NCBI GenBank assembly: GCA_903877385.1
Contig: CAIRDP010000011.1
Location: 1-64,000 of the forward strand
Source: an uncultured Bacteroidales bacterium
GTDB lineage: Bacteria > Bacteroidota > Bacteroidia > Bacteroidales > FEN-979
Direction of reading: 5' to 3'
DNA: 64,000 bases
Numbering within the stretch: position 1 is the stretch's first letter; each line of letters opens with the position of its first letter. Positions 37,962 through 47,225 of this stretch are shown here, one piece after another. The notes under the pieces are model-generated. The model saw nothing but the letters and a program-made list of their open reading frames with translations. It was not told the origin of the DNA and did no database searches. The translations under genes were made by a program, and so were the position numbers.

Positions 37962-38004
37962 AAAAAAATCGGGAAAGCAACCGGTTTCAACCGTCACCTT
38001 CCCG
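37962..38004 (-). terminator. Intrinsic terminator of the ribonucleotide reductase gene
   Basis: Reading the minus strand, CGGGAAGG...GCTTTCCCG forms a long imperfect stem (arms at 37998-38004 and 37970-37976, with further wobble pairs inside and a GAAA loop). It is followed immediately by a run of T (complement of 37962-37969). It begins 21 nt past the stop codon of the reductase gene. Confidence 0.75.
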
Positions 38005-38024
38005 CTTTTTCAGGATGGATTAAT

Positions 38025-40730
38025 TTACCCGCACTTCGAATACCCGCAGCTCTTGCATACAAGGCAACCTTCCTGGTATACCAGGCCGTTTGTGTCGCTG
38101 CATTTGGGACAGGCACCGGCAACGGCATGGGTGCCGTCGGGGATGAATTTCTTGAGCGCCCTTTCCACTCCGTTCTTCCAGGTATTGATGGAATCTACCT
38201 CGAAATGGAGTTTTGAAATGATGTTGACCACGAAAGGCAGGGGCATGCCATGGCGCAGGATACCGGAAATGAGTTTGGCATAGTTCCAGTATTCCTTGTT
38301 GAATGAACGGGAGAGGGCTTCGATGGTGATCTTGTACCCCTGACGGTCTTCAAACTGGAAATCGTACCTTGAGGTCATTCCATCAGGACGGGTCTTTACG
38401 ATCCATCCTTTAAGCACCCATTGAGGGATCCAGAAATCCTCGGCATGGCCGGTGAACACTTCATAAGGACGGCCGTTGTATAATCCGACTACGGCAATCC
38501 ATTTTTCATATTCGTTCTGGAAACGCACGATCTCTGCTTCGAGGCGCTCGGGACGGTGAGGGGCCTTGGTTTCCTGGAAATCGGTTACCTCTTCCTTCTT
38601 TTCCTTGGCTTCGTTATTCACAAGTACACCCGAACGTGATCCGTCACGGTACACGGTCATCCCCTTGCAACCTGCTTTCCATGCGTTTTCATAAATGCTG
38701 CCGATCATTTCCTCCTTGGCATCGGCAGGAACATTTACGGTGACACTGATGGAATGGTCAACCCACTTCTGCACTGCGCCCTGCATTTTGACTTTGGCCA
38801 CCCAGTCAACATCATTGGCCGTGGCGCGGAAGAAAGGAGATTTCTTGATCATCTCTTTCAGGTCCTTGTCGTCCATGCGGGAGACTTCGTCAACATTATA
38901 ATTATTGATCTCGAGCCAGGTTACGAATTTATGGTGGAACACATTGTATTCTTCCCAGGTATCCCCTATTTCATCCCTGAACGTGATCTTCACGTTCTTG
39001 TCGTTGGGGTTGACTTTGCGGCGGCGCTTGTAAGTCACTGCAAACACAGGTTCCAGCCCTGAGGTTGTCTGTGTAAGTATGCTCACCGAACCTGTAGGGG
39101 CGATGGTAAGCATGGCTACGTTGCGGCGGCCATATTCAACCATGTCCTCGTAAACATCCGGAGCCGATTCCTTCAGCCTGAGGATAAAGGGATTATTCTT
39201 CTCCCTTTCGGTATCATAAATCGGGAAAGGCCCCCGCTCCCGGGCCATTGTCACTGATGAGCGGTAAGCTTCAATAGCCAGGAGCTTATGGACCTCCACT
39301 GAAAAATCCGTGGCTTCATCTGAGCCATAGCGGGTTCCCAGGGCAGCCAGCATATCGCCTTCGGCGGTGATGCCAAAACCCGTTCTCCGGCCCTGAATGG
39401 CTTTCTTCTTGATATTCAGCCACATCGCCCGTTCCCTGGCTTTGATATCCTCGGGTTCGGGGTCAGATTCAATTTTATCAATAATACGATCCACTTTCTC
39501 AAGTTCCAAGTCGATAATGTCGTCCATTATCCTCTGGGCTTTGTGAACATGGTCGATGAACAGTTCCGAATTAAAACTGGCATCCGTTGTGAAAGGCTTG
39601 TCAACGTAATTGTACAGGTTGATCGCCAGGAGGCGGCAACTGTCGTAAGTACAAAGGGGGATTTCGCCGCAGGGATTGGTGCTTACCGTTTTAAAGCCAA
39701 GGTCGGAGTAACAATCGGGAATGGACTCGCGGAGGATGGTATCCCAGAATAATATTCCCGGTTCTGCGGATTTCCATGCGTTGTGTACGATCTTTGACCA
39801 GAGGTCCCGGGCGCGGATTTTGCGAACCACCGTTGGGTTCTTCGATTCCACGGGGAACTGCTGGGCAAACTCGCTGTCGTCGATCACGGCTTTCATGAAA
39901 TCATCGGTGATCTTGACCGAGATATTGGCCCCGGTAACTTTCCCGGCTTCCAGTTTGGCATCAATGAAATGCTCGGCATCGGGATGCTTGATGGAAATAC
40001 TGAGCATCAAAGCGCCCCGCCTTCCTTCCTGGGCCACCTCACGGGTCGAGTTGGAATAACGCTCCATAAACGGAACGATTCCCGTTGAGGTAAGTGCAGA
40101 ATTCTTTACGATGGAATTTTTAGGGCGGATGTGCGAAAGGTCATGCCCAACCCCTCCCCTGCGTTTCATCAGCTGAACCTGCTCCTCATCAACCTTCATA
40201 ATGCCGCCATAACTGTCGCTCTGGCCCTCATTTCCGATTACGAAACAATTTGAAAGAGATCCGATCTGGAAATTATTCCCTATACCGGCCATTGGACTTC
40301 CCTGGGGCACGATAAACTTAAAATCCCTGATCAGTTCGAAAATTTCTTCTTCGCCCAGGGGATTGGGATATTTCTTTTCAATCCTGCCCAATTCCCGTGC
40401 AATCCTCCAATGCATATCATCCGGAGTCAGCTCCAAAAGCTGGCTGTCGGAATTCTTCAATGCATATTTATTGACCCACACATTCGCGGCCAGACTGTCG
40501 CCTTTGAAATATACTGTAGATTTTTCTATCGCCTCATTATGAGAATATTTCTTAGGATGGTCTGATTTTTTCACCTCCAGCTCCTCCTTTTTCTTTTCCT
40601 CTGTTTTATTTTTCATCTCCAAATCAGCAGGCGCCATCTTAGGACGAATTCGCTTTGCCAGTACTTCAGTATAATGCGATGCCTTCAGATCCTGCTCTGA
40701 TTTGACGATGGGAGTAATTTCCATGTTCAA
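38025..40730 (-). CDS. nrdJ: Adenosylcobalamin-dependent (class II) ribonucleoside-diphosphate reductase
   Basis: This 901-residue class II ribonucleotide reductase makes deoxyribonucleotides from ribonucleotides, using vitamin B12 to generate the active-site thiyl radical, so it works with or without oxygen. Diagnostic segments are GSLSNCFVIG (first redox Cys), RRGGVGHDLSHIRP, ALMLSISIKHPDAEHF, NPCGEIPLCTYDSC (the N-x-C-x-E radical site with a redox Cys nearby), and APTGSVSILTQTTSG. The C-terminus has a Cys-rich zinc-ribbon-like tail (CPKCSDTNG...CLVCKSCGYSKCG), common in NrdJ. No B12 riboswitch was recognised in the 200 bp upstream. It is a single-gene unit with its own terminator. Confidence 0.95.
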   Translation of the reverse strand: MNMEITPIVKSEQDLKASHYTEVLAKRIRPKMAPADLEMKNKTEEKKKEELEVKKSDHPKKYSHNEAIEKSTVYFKGDSLAANVWVNKYALKNSDSQLLELTPDDMHWRIARELGRIEKKYPNPLGEEEIFELIRDFKFIVPQGSPMAGIGNNFQIGSLSNCFVIGNEGQSDSYGGIMKVDEEQVQLMKRRGGVGHDLSHIRPKNSIVKNSALTSTGIVPFMERYSNSTREVAQEGRRGALMLSISIKHPDAEHFIDAKLEAGKVTGANISVKITDDFMKAVIDDSEFAQQFPVESKNPTVVRKIRARDLWSKIVHNAWKSAEPGILFWDTILRESIPDCYSDLGFKTVSTNPCGEIPLCTYDSCRLLAINLYNYVDKPFTTDASFNSELFIDHVHKAQRIMDDIIDLELEKVDRIIDKIESDPEPEDIKARERAMWLNIKKKAIQGRRTGFGITAEGDMLAALGTRYGSDEATDFSVEVHKLLAIEAYRSSVTMARERGPFPIYDTEREKNNPFILRLKESAPDVYEDMVEYGRRNVAMLTIAPTGSVSILTQTTSGLEPVFAVTYKRRRKVNPNDKNVKITFRDEIGDTWEEYNVFHHKFVTWLEINNYNVDEVSRMDDKDLKEMIKKSPFFRATANDVDWVAKVKMQGAVQKWVDHSISVTVNVPADAKEEMIGSIYENAWKAGCKGMTVYRDGSRSGVLVNNEAKEKKEEVTDFQETKAPHRPERLEAEIVRFQNEYEKWIAVVGLYNGRPYEVFTGHAEDFWIPQWVLKGWIVKTRPDGMTSRYDFQFEDRQGYKITIEALSRSFNKEYWNYAKLISGILRHGMPLPFVVNIISKLHFEVDSINTWKNGVERALKKFIPDGTHAVAGACPKCSDTNGLVYQEGCLVCKSCGYSKCG

Positions 40731-40814
40731 ACAGGTTTAATTATTAATACTAAGTTTTATAATTTATTGTCCTACCGGAAGATAATTCTTTGGGCCGGGG
40801 CGTTTTTCGAAGAG

Positions 40815-40846
40815 GCAATATACAACGAAGTAAAAGGGCGAGCCAA
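40815..40846 (-). promoter_or_regulatory. Possible promoter of the ribonucleotide reductase gene
   Basis: On the minus strand, TTGG (complement of 40843-40846) is followed after 20 nt by TATATTGC (complement of 40815-40822), a loose match to TTTG / TAnnTTTG. It would give a leader of about 80 nt. Confidence 0.35.
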
Positions 40847-40931
40847 TATAGTTATTAACAGAAAAAGGGTAGGGTGTGTTAAATTACTGAAAGCAACCCA
40901 ATTAGCATTTAATAATTCATAAAATGCTGAT

Positions 40932-41375
40932 TCATTGTTCGTTGTGCCGCCATACCAGTTTCTTCCCGAAACCCAGACGGTTATCTGTCATTTTGATGAT
41001 TTCCGGCTGAAGTCCCCATAAATGGAGCCGGGCCAGCCGTGCGATAGGGAAAGCTTTAAGGTAAGCCGACTTCGCTGTTTTCAGCTCATTCCCGGTAAGC
41101 TCCCTCATCAAACCGGCAAACTGTATGCCCCTGATCTTACCTGCCATCCTTGTTTCCAGGGCTATTGCGCCCGCGGCATAATAATTATCTGCCACGACCA
41201 CATCTGTTATGTGTTTCGTATCGTGGTCTGATGTAAATATGAACAAATTCAGGTCTTCCAGGTATACATAATAGCATGTTGCACACCAGGGGCGGTTATC
41301 ACGCGATACGGCAAGCGTAAAGATGTGATGCTCCTCTATAAATTCGAGTACCCTTCTTTCTATCCCTTGTTCCAT
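40932..41375 (-). CDS. YhbP/UPF0306-like pyridoxamine-phosphate-oxidase-fold protein
   Basis: This 147-residue protein starts with VLEFIEEHHIFTLAVSRDNRPWCATCYYVYLEDLNLFIFTSD, the first strands of the FMN-binding split barrel. It continues with TKHITDVVVADNYYAAGAIALETRMAGKIRGIQFAG, as in the YhbP (UPF0306) family. Those proteins resemble PNP oxidases but have no established reaction. Its ATG overlaps the stop of the upstream gene by one base (TAATG), so the two are translationally coupled. It is cytosolic, with no signal peptide. Confidence 0.8.
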   Translation of the reverse strand: MEQGIERRVLEFIEEHHIFTLAVSRDNRPWCATCYYVYLEDLNLFIFTSDHDTKHITDVVVADNYYAAGAIALETRMAGKIRGIQFAGLMRELTGNELKTAKSAYLKAFPIARLARLHLWGLQPEIIKMTDNRLGFGKKLVWRHNEQ

Positions 41376-44300
41376 TAGAAGTCGAGGCTAAGTGAAAGAT
41401 AAAAAACCGCCGGGAGCACTCTCCCGTCCTCAACACCCCAGGCGACATCGCCTCTCAGAAAATAGCCCAGCAACCTGGCCCGAAGTCCAAACCCGAAGCC
41501 CTCGACAATGGGGTCCTTTATCGTTTCGACTTTAATATACAGGGCTTTGCGGTAAATATAATTGGTAAACAGCTGGTTGTTTGCCGACCAGGGGGTGGTT
41601 CCTGTCCAGGCGGTACCGGCATCCCCAAAAGCCACGACCTGGAAATTGTTCAGGAAGTCGGAACGTATGGGGCGATTGAAAAAGTACCGGAATACAGGCA
41701 TCCTGAGTTCCGAATTAAACACAAAGAAGCTGTTGCCGTTTCGTATATTCTGGTTAAAACCCCTCATATTGGTTGCGAGGGTCTGGAACACATAATTCTG
41801 ATCCTGGGCCACCGGGGTGTTCGTGTTAAAACTGGGGAACAGCCAGTTATCCTCACCTCCCAGGTAATAGATGAGCTTTCCGCTGCCAAAAGAGGTGCTG
41901 GCCGCGAAACGGTTCGCCCAGATGAGGGTACGGTGTATTCTCTGATAATTCCTGATATCCACCCCTAAAACGAAGCAGTCGATGCTCCTGTCCTGGGCCA
42001 GTTGGTAAGCTTCTCCGAACAATTTATACCTTGTCCCCTGGTAAAGATTAAGCCCCAGGCTGCGGGTATTGTCATAGGTAAGCTCGCCTTTAAGGCTCAG
42101 CCAGAGTTTGTCAAGGTCGGGGGTGGCAAGGGTTGCAAGATCGGTCGAAAGATAGACCCCCCTGTCATACCTGGCGGTAAGGGTTCCCTTAATATTCATG
42201 ACCGGGGTGAAAGGATACGTAAGCACATAATAAAGTTCATTGATGCGATGCCGGATAATGGAATAGTCAGTCGCTTCTTCCACCGATTGCCGGTGGAAAA
42301 TGATCTGGTGGTCGAGGCGCTTTTTGAAAATTGAATAGCTGAGCATATACTCGTTATTGACCAGGTTGAAGTTGAGCCTTACCCCTCCCGATATCCTGTA
42401 ATCCTCCATCAGGTCTGTAACACCAACCATGAAGAGCGCATTGAACCCGGGATTGATATAAATGGGCGAACTGGCATTTGAAAAAGGCTGGTAGGCCCAG
42501 TTCAGGTAGGTGAAATCAATCTGGGTCACCATCTGGTCAATGGAATATTCCACATTATAATTCAATTGCTTGGCATTTTTAAATTTGTTCAGACTGTCTT
42601 TTTTCATGGGGGCCGGGCGGCCGAAAATACCTTTTTTCGAGGTGTCGGATAATGCCATGGCCATCATCTGCAGCTGTTGCAGGCTTACCGAGTCCTTTTC
42701 AGGGGATTTCTTAGGAGGCGAAGGCTTCACTTTCACTGTTGTAAATCTCGGGTGGCCGGGTTCAGGAAGCGTATTGGGTTTAAGCAGCTTCAATATGGTA
42801 TCATTCAGATCGGGCCTGGCCTGGGGCCGGGGTGGCCTGGGATTTGGCTTCAGCTTGAAGAATGCAGGGGACAGGCTAAGAGGTTCCAGCAACTGCGGCT
42901 TTACAAGATCCCGGATATACATCCTGTAGTTCTTATTCTGGAAGACCACTTCGCCGTATCTCCCGCCGGGACCAGACAGGTCTGTTTCAAGGATGTTCCT
43001 GGAATAATTGGTTACAGGAAAAGATGTAGTGAAGTAGCGGTAATGCGTGCTTGTATCGATAAAGGAAACCACACTGTCGTACCGGGCAAGGAACCTGTTA
43101 TAAACCCCGTTCTGGTTGCTCAGATAGGTATAATAATTTCCCATCCACACATTGGGCTGGATCTCGTTTACCTCGGGTGTATTTGTGATCCTGCGCAATA
43201 TGGGTGAGTGCGATTTGTAATCAAGCACGAAGATGTCGTTATTGTATTTTATCTTGCTGATGTCGACCACCGGGTCAAATTTAAGGGTGTCGCCTGGCCG
43301 GTTTGAAGCGAAGATGACCTTGGTTGAACCGTCGATGAACCTTGGGTTCAGGTCATTGTAAATATCTTTAGTAAGCTGTTCATGCGATCCGGCAGCTATG
43401 TTGTAAACATAGATGTCGCTCTGCCCCTTCTGTACTGCCGACATCAGCAGTAAACTGCCGTCACCCGAATACGACATGTCGAGCACCTTGTCAAACTCAT
43501 ACAATATGACATGCTCACGGCTCTTATCCTCGGTATTATAAAAATAAAGGTAATCTTCACCCTTGCGCTCGGTAAGAATAGCAAGGTTCTTCGCATTGGG
43601 ATGCCAGGCCAGAACAGGATAGGTGAGATCGGGTTTCTCGGCAAGCCTGTAGCCCCCCCGGTAAATCCTTTTCTTTTTGCCTGTCTCCAGGTCAAGCAGG
43701 AAGATCTTGTAAATACCAAGGTCCCAGGTGCAATAGGCCAGCTTATCACCGTCGGGGCTGATCTTAAGCTGGCGGAATATCCTGCCCTGCTTGTTTTTCT
43801 TATTCAGAGGCTCTCCCGGCGGACTTTCCCTCTGGGCCAGCTGTTTTGAATAAAGCCCCCGGTAATAAGCCGTCCATTGTTCTACCACGGTATTGTAAGG
43901 CACGCCAAGTACATTCTGGAAACCTTTCTCAATACTCCGCGTAAGGCGGGTCATGTATACAATGTTGGGGATAGCCGCATCCCCGTAATTCATTGCAATA
44001 AACTGCCAGATTGAATGTCCGGCATAGGCTGCATCAAGTCCGCTGAGGCTGTTGATCTTGATATGTTTCTTGTTAAGGACGGCATCCATCACCATATTAT
44101 CCAGTTCTGAATCCCATGGCCTTGACATATAGGATATGAGGCCGTTCATGTACCAGTCGGGCATAGTAAACAAGGCATTGTTTTTGATCTGCGCCCCTAT
44201 CCCGGTTCCGTAGGTCATCTGGTTAAGCAGGACCTGGGTGATCCCAGCCCTGATCTGCTGGTCGAAGTGACTGTAATCCCCATCGAAATAAATCAGCACC

Positions 44301-44713
44301 TTGCCTCCTATGATACGCGTAACACCTCCTGTATTATAGGAATCCCAGTCGCCATAAAGCCCTATATTGCTTTGCTTGAGATCGCTCAGGTTGTTGAAAA
44401 TGATGAACTGTATCTTTTGTTCCAGAACCGTCTGCAAGTTCAGTTCAATTTCCTTGATATGCTTTTCGGAATATTCGGCACAGTACTGGGCAAGTTCTTT
44501 CCCGTTGAGATAGTAGTATGTATCGAATTTATCGAATTTAAAGTACAGCCAGAGGAAATCATTATACTGCACCCTCGATTTGCCGAAAGTCATCTGGGAA
44601 CCGCTGTAGAACTGCCCGAAAGAGGAAATGCTGATAAAAAAAAACAAAACAAAACCACATCTCACCAGGAGGCGCCATAAAAATCCCTCACGAGTTGCAT
44701 CTGCAGCCGGCAT
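41375..44713 (-). CDS. Degenerate peptidase / beta-propeller / outer-membrane barrel fusion protein
   Basis: This is a 1112-residue envelope protein. A signal peptide (about 1-33, ending SSFGQ) is followed by a region (about 40-300) resembling the gluzincin peptidase domain of Bacteroidota propeller proteins. The position where HExxH would be expected (ITQVLLNQM near 165) lacks it, so it is probably inactive. A TolB-like beta-propeller (about 310-620) has blades such as RQLKISPDGDKLAYCTW and YDLNPRFIDGSTKVIFASNRPGD. A proline-rich linker (about 640-720) leads to an Omp85/surface-antigen-like barrel (about 730-1112) ending GFGFGLRARLLGYFLRGDVAWGVE...LSLDF, with a terminal aromatic residue. Its stop overlaps the next gene's start. 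I infer an outer-membrane protein with a large periplasmic part; the function is unknown. Confidence 0.82.
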   Translation of the reverse strand: MPAADATREGFLWRLLVRCGFVLFFFISISSFGQFYSGSQMTFGKSRVQYNDFLWLYFKFDKFDTYYYLNGKELAQYCAEYSEKHIKEIELNLQTVLEQKIQFIIFNNLSDLKQSNIGLYGDWDSYNTGGVTRIIGGKVLIYFDGDYSHFDQQIRAGITQVLLNQMTYGTGIGAQIKNNALFTMPDWYMNGLISYMSRPWDSELDNMVMDAVLNKKHIKINSLSGLDAAYAGHSIWQFIAMNYGDAAIPNIVYMTRLTRSIEKGFQNVLGVPYNTVVEQWTAYYRGLYSKQLAQRESPPGEPLNKKNKQGRIFRQLKISPDGDKLAYCTWDLGIYKIFLLDLETGKKKRIYRGGYRLAEKPDLTYPVLAWHPNAKNLAILTERKGEDYLYFYNTEDKSREHVILYEFDKVLDMSYSGDGSLLLMSAVQKGQSDIYVYNIAAGSHEQLTKDIYNDLNPRFIDGSTKVIFASNRPGDTLKFDPVVDISKIKYNNDIFVLDYKSHSPILRRITNTPEVNEIQPNVWMGNYYTYLSNQNGVYNRFLARYDSVVSFIDTSTHYRYFTTSFPVTNYSRNILETDLSGPGGRYGEVVFQNKNYRMYIRDLVKPQLLEPLSLSPAFFKLKPNPRPPRPQARPDLNDTILKLLKPNTLPEPGHPRFTTVKVKPSPPKKSPEKDSVSLQQLQMMAMALSDTSKKGIFGRPAPMKKDSLNKFKNAKQLNYNVEYSIDQMVTQIDFTYLNWAYQPFSNASSPIYINPGFNALFMVGVTDLMEDYRISGGVRLNFNLVNNEYMLSYSIFKKRLDHQIIFHRQSVEEATDYSIIRHRINELYYVLTYPFTPVMNIKGTLTARYDRGVYLSTDLATLATPDLDKLWLSLKGELTYDNTRSLGLNLYQGTRYKLFGEAYQLAQDRSIDCFVLGVDIRNYQRIHRTLIWANRFAASTSFGSGKLIYYLGGEDNWLFPSFNTNTPVAQDQNYVFQTLATNMRGFNQNIRNGNSFFVFNSELRMPVFRYFFNRPIRSDFLNNFQVVAFGDAGTAWTGTTPWSANNQLFTNYIYRKALYIKVETIKDPIVEGFGFGLRARLLGYFLRGDVAWGVEDGRVLPAVFYLSLSLDF

Positions 44714-44789
44714 AAAAATTGATCAGAAAATTAATCGGGTCGCTAAGTTACAATTAATTTATATGCAGGGGGCAATGGCGGCTATTTCC

Positions 44790-44797
44790 TATATTTG
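44790..44797 (+). promoter_or_regulatory. -7 promoter element of the MBL-GT9-tatD-ansA gene group
   Basis: TATATTTG is a perfect match to the TAnnTTTG box and lies 18 nt before the ATG at 44815, giving a leader of about 12-15 nt. No clear TTTG was found at the -33 spacing. Confidence 0.5.
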
Positions 44798-44814
44798 CAG
44801 CGGATTTGATAATT

Positions 44815-45453
44815 ATGATACAGATAGAATGCTTTACCTTCAACACATTCGGGGTTAATACATACGTATTGTACGACGAGACCCTGGAGGCTGTAATTGT
44901 TGATGCTGCCTGCTACGAGCCTTTTGAGAAACAGGGGTTGGCCGATTTTATTCAGGACTCCAGGCTTAAGATTGTCAGGAACACCAACACCCACAGCCAT
45001 ATTGACCATATACTTGGCAACCAGTTTATTCTTGACAAATACGGAATAAGCCCTGAGTACCACAAAGCCGGGCATCCGTTTGTTACTGAAGCGAAAGAAA
45101 TCGGGCTCAATTTCGGGTACACCCTGGATGCAGTTCCATGGGCAACCGCCTATATAAATGACAATGACGAGATCCGTTTTGGCCATTCGGTAATCAAGGT
45201 TTTATATACCCCAGGCCATGCCGACGGCAGCGTATGCTTTTACAGTGAGGCCGATGGCTTCGTGATCACCGGGGATGTGCTTTTCAGGGATACCATCGGG
45301 CGCACCGACCTGCCCTCGGGTGACCTTGAAAAGCTTATGGAAAGCATTAAAACCAGGCTCTTCACCCTGCCCGAAAACACGGTGGTTTACCCCGGGCACG
45401 GGCCTGAAACCACCATCGGGTATGAGATGGCGAATAATCCGTTTATCAGATGA
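44815..45453 (+). CDS. MBL-fold metal-dependent hydrolase (glyoxalase II-like)
   Basis: This 212-residue metallo-beta-lactamase-fold hydrolase has all metal ligands in order: THSHIDH near residue 60 (THxHxDH), GHADGSVCFY near 135 (His), TGDVLFRDTIGRTDLP near 155 (bridging Asp) and YPGHGPET near 190 (His). The C-terminal layout fits the small glyoxalase II-like thioesterase/hydrolase group that is widespread in bacteria; the substrate is unknown. I chose ATG 44815 over an in-frame TTG at 44806 because it sits just downstream of a good promoter box. The stop overlaps the next start (ATGA). Confidence 0.9.
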   Translation: MIQIECFTFNTFGVNTYVLYDETLEAVIVDAACYEPFEKQGLADFIQDSRLKIVRNTNTHSHIDHILGNQFILDKYGISPEYHKAGHPFVTEAKEIGLNFGYTLDAVPWATAYINDNDEIRFGHSVIKVLYTPGHADGSVCFYSEADGFVITGDVLFRDTIGRTDLPSGDLEKLMESIKTRLFTLPENTVVYPGHGPETTIGYEMANNPFIR

Positions 45454-46406
45454 ATATCCTCCTCATCCGCTTCTCGTCCATAGGCGACATCGTGCTCACC
45501 ACGCCGGTCATCAGGGCTCTGAAACAGCAGTTGGGGGGTGCCAAGATCCATTTCATTACAAAAAAGCAGTTTGAGCCTGTTTTGAGCTCCAATCCTTACA
45601 TAGACAAGCTCTGGCTGTACGACGGGAATTTCAGGGAGCTGCTTCCGAAACTCAGGGCCTGTCGTTTTGATTTCATCGTTGACCTCCATAAAAACTTCCG
45701 CTCACGTTACCTTAGGCTGATGCTGGGCAGGCCTTCGGGAACCTACACCAAGCTGAATCTCAGGAAATGGCTTATCGTTAATTTTAAATGGGATTTTCTG
45801 CCACGTAACCATATCGTGGACCGTTATTTCGGGGCTGTTCAGAAACTCGGAGTGAAGAACGACGGCCGCGGGCTTGATTATTTTATTTTGCCGTCGGATG
45901 AGGTTGTAGCGGATTACCCTGAGTTTATTGCCATCGTCATAGGCGGAAAGCATAACACCAAGATCCTGCCGGCCGCGAAAGTGGCTGAGGTGATCGGGAA
46001 ACTAAACAAGCCTGTAATCCTTCTTGGCGGCAGGGAAGACCATGCAAGGGGAGAAGAAATATCAGGAATGACTTCAAAACCCACAGTCAATGCGTGCGGG
46101 CGCTATGGCCTGAACCAGTCGGCATCACTGCTGAGGCAGTCATCCGCAGTCCTTACAAATGATACGGGACTTATGCATATTGCGGCGGCATTTCACAAAA
46201 AGATGGTTTCGGTATGGGGGAATACGATTCCGGCATTCGGCATGTATCCTTACCTGCCCGATGGTGCCGGGGATTCCTACCTGGCCGAAGTTTGCAAGCT
46301 TTCATGCCGCCCATGCAGCAAGCTTGGTTTCGGGGAATGCCCCAGGCAGCATTTTCGTTGTATGATGGATCTTTCTGCGGATGACATAGCGGCTCACCTT
46401 GAGTAA
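45450..46406 (+). CDS. Glycosyltransferase family 9 (ADP-heptose:LPS heptosyltransferase-like)
   Basis: This 318-residue GT9 enzyme begins MNILLIRFSSIGDIVLTTPVIRAL and has the family's nucleotide-sugar site TNDTGLMHIAAAFHKKMVSVWGNT near 230-255, followed by FGMYPY. Family members transfer heptose from ADP-heptose to the inner core of lipopolysaccharide at the inner face of the cytoplasmic membrane; the exact acceptor cannot be read here. The C-terminal Cys residues (CKLSCRPCSKLGFGECP) are common in Bacteroidota members. It overlaps the MBL gene by 4 nt and tatD by 8 nt, so it lies within a tight operon. Confidence 0.9.
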   Translation: MNILLIRFSSIGDIVLTTPVIRALKQQLGGAKIHFITKKQFEPVLSSNPYIDKLWLYDGNFRELLPKLRACRFDFIVDLHKNFRSRYLRLMLGRPSGTYTKLNLRKWLIVNFKWDFLPRNHIVDRYFGAVQKLGVKNDGRGLDYFILPSDEVVADYPEFIAIVIGGKHNTKILPAAKVAEVIGKLNKPVILLGGREDHARGEEISGMTSKPTVNACGRYGLNQSASLLRQSSAVLTNDTGLMHIAAAFHKKMVSVWGNTIPAFGMYPYLPDGAGDSYLAEVCKLSCRPCSKLGFGECPRQHFRCMMDLSADDIAAHLE

Positions 46407-47187
46407 TCCCGTTTTTACCGACACTCATGCGCACCTCTACCTGGAGGAGTTTGATGCCGACAGGGATCAGGCGGTTAGCCGTGCCCTGGAGGCGGGTGTG
46501 AAGTACATTTTTTTGCCGAATATCGATTCTAAATCTATAGGGCTGATGCAAGATGCAGTATGCAGGTGGCCGCAGGTATGTTTCCCTATGATGGGACTGC
46601 ATCCTACCTCGGTGAAGGCAAATTTCATTGAAGAGATTACGACAGTGAAGCAATACCTGGCCGATAAAAATTACCACTTCTGTGGTGTTGGTGAAATCGG
46701 TATTGACCTTTACTGGGACCGGACTTATGAAAAGGAGCAGGAGGAAGCATTTAATCTGCAGCTCGACCTGGCACTCGGTCACGGGCTGCCCGTTGTCATC
46801 CACACCCGTAATTCCATGGAAGTCACCCTGGAGATAATGGAAGGCAGGAACGATAAGGGTTTAAGAGGAGTGTTCCATTGTTTCAGCGGGGATGTGGCCC
46901 AGGCTGAACGGGCCGTTAAAATAGGATTCTATCTTGGAATCGGAGGAGTGGTAACTTATAAAAAATCAGGTCTGGCAGCCGTGGTTGCAGCAATGCCTAC
47001 CGAAACCCTGCTGCTGGAAACCGATGCGCCTTTTCTGCCTCCCGTCCCTTACAGGGGAAAACGCAATGAATCATCATATATTCCGTTAATAGCTGCTAAG
47101 ATTGCCGAAATAAAAGGAGTATCTTTGGAAGAGGTGGCCAGGGTCACTACAGACCATGCGGTTAAACTATTTATCGAAAAACCCTGA
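46399..47187 (+). CDS. tatD: TatD family metal-dependent DNase
   Basis: This 262-residue TIM-barrel hydrolase has the TatD metal ligands in order: FTDTHAHLYL (DxHxH), a GLHPTSV loop, GEIGIDLYWD (Glu), VIHTRNS (His), GVFHCFSGD (His) and LLETDAPFLPP (Asp). The family has 3'-5' DNase activity in several bacteria. The start is TTG at 46399: the only in-frame ATG upstream is followed directly by a TAG, and starting further down would lose the DTHAH metal site. It overlaps the end of the glycosyltransferase gene by 8 nt. Confidence 0.92.
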   Translation: MSNPVFTDTHAHLYLEEFDADRDQAVSRALEAGVKYIFLPNIDSKSIGLMQDAVCRWPQVCFPMMGLHPTSVKANFIEEITTVKQYLADKNYHFCGVGEIGIDLYWDRTYEKEQEEAFNLQLDLALGHGLPVVIHTRNSMEVTLEIMEGRNDKGLRGVFHCFSGDVAQAERAVKIGFYLGIGGVVTYKKSGLAAVVAAMPTETLLLETDAPFLPPVPYRGKRNESSYIPLIAAKIAEIKGVSLEEVARVTTDHAVKLFIEKP

Positions 47188-47225
47188 TAATGTACAATGT
47201 ACCATGTACAATTTAATTTATATTT

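Noticed and set aside
40731-40931. Cobalamin riboswitch expected upstream of a B12-dependent ribonucleotide reductase
   Set aside because: No B12-box-like sequence or plausible multi-stem aptamer was found in the 200-bp leader.
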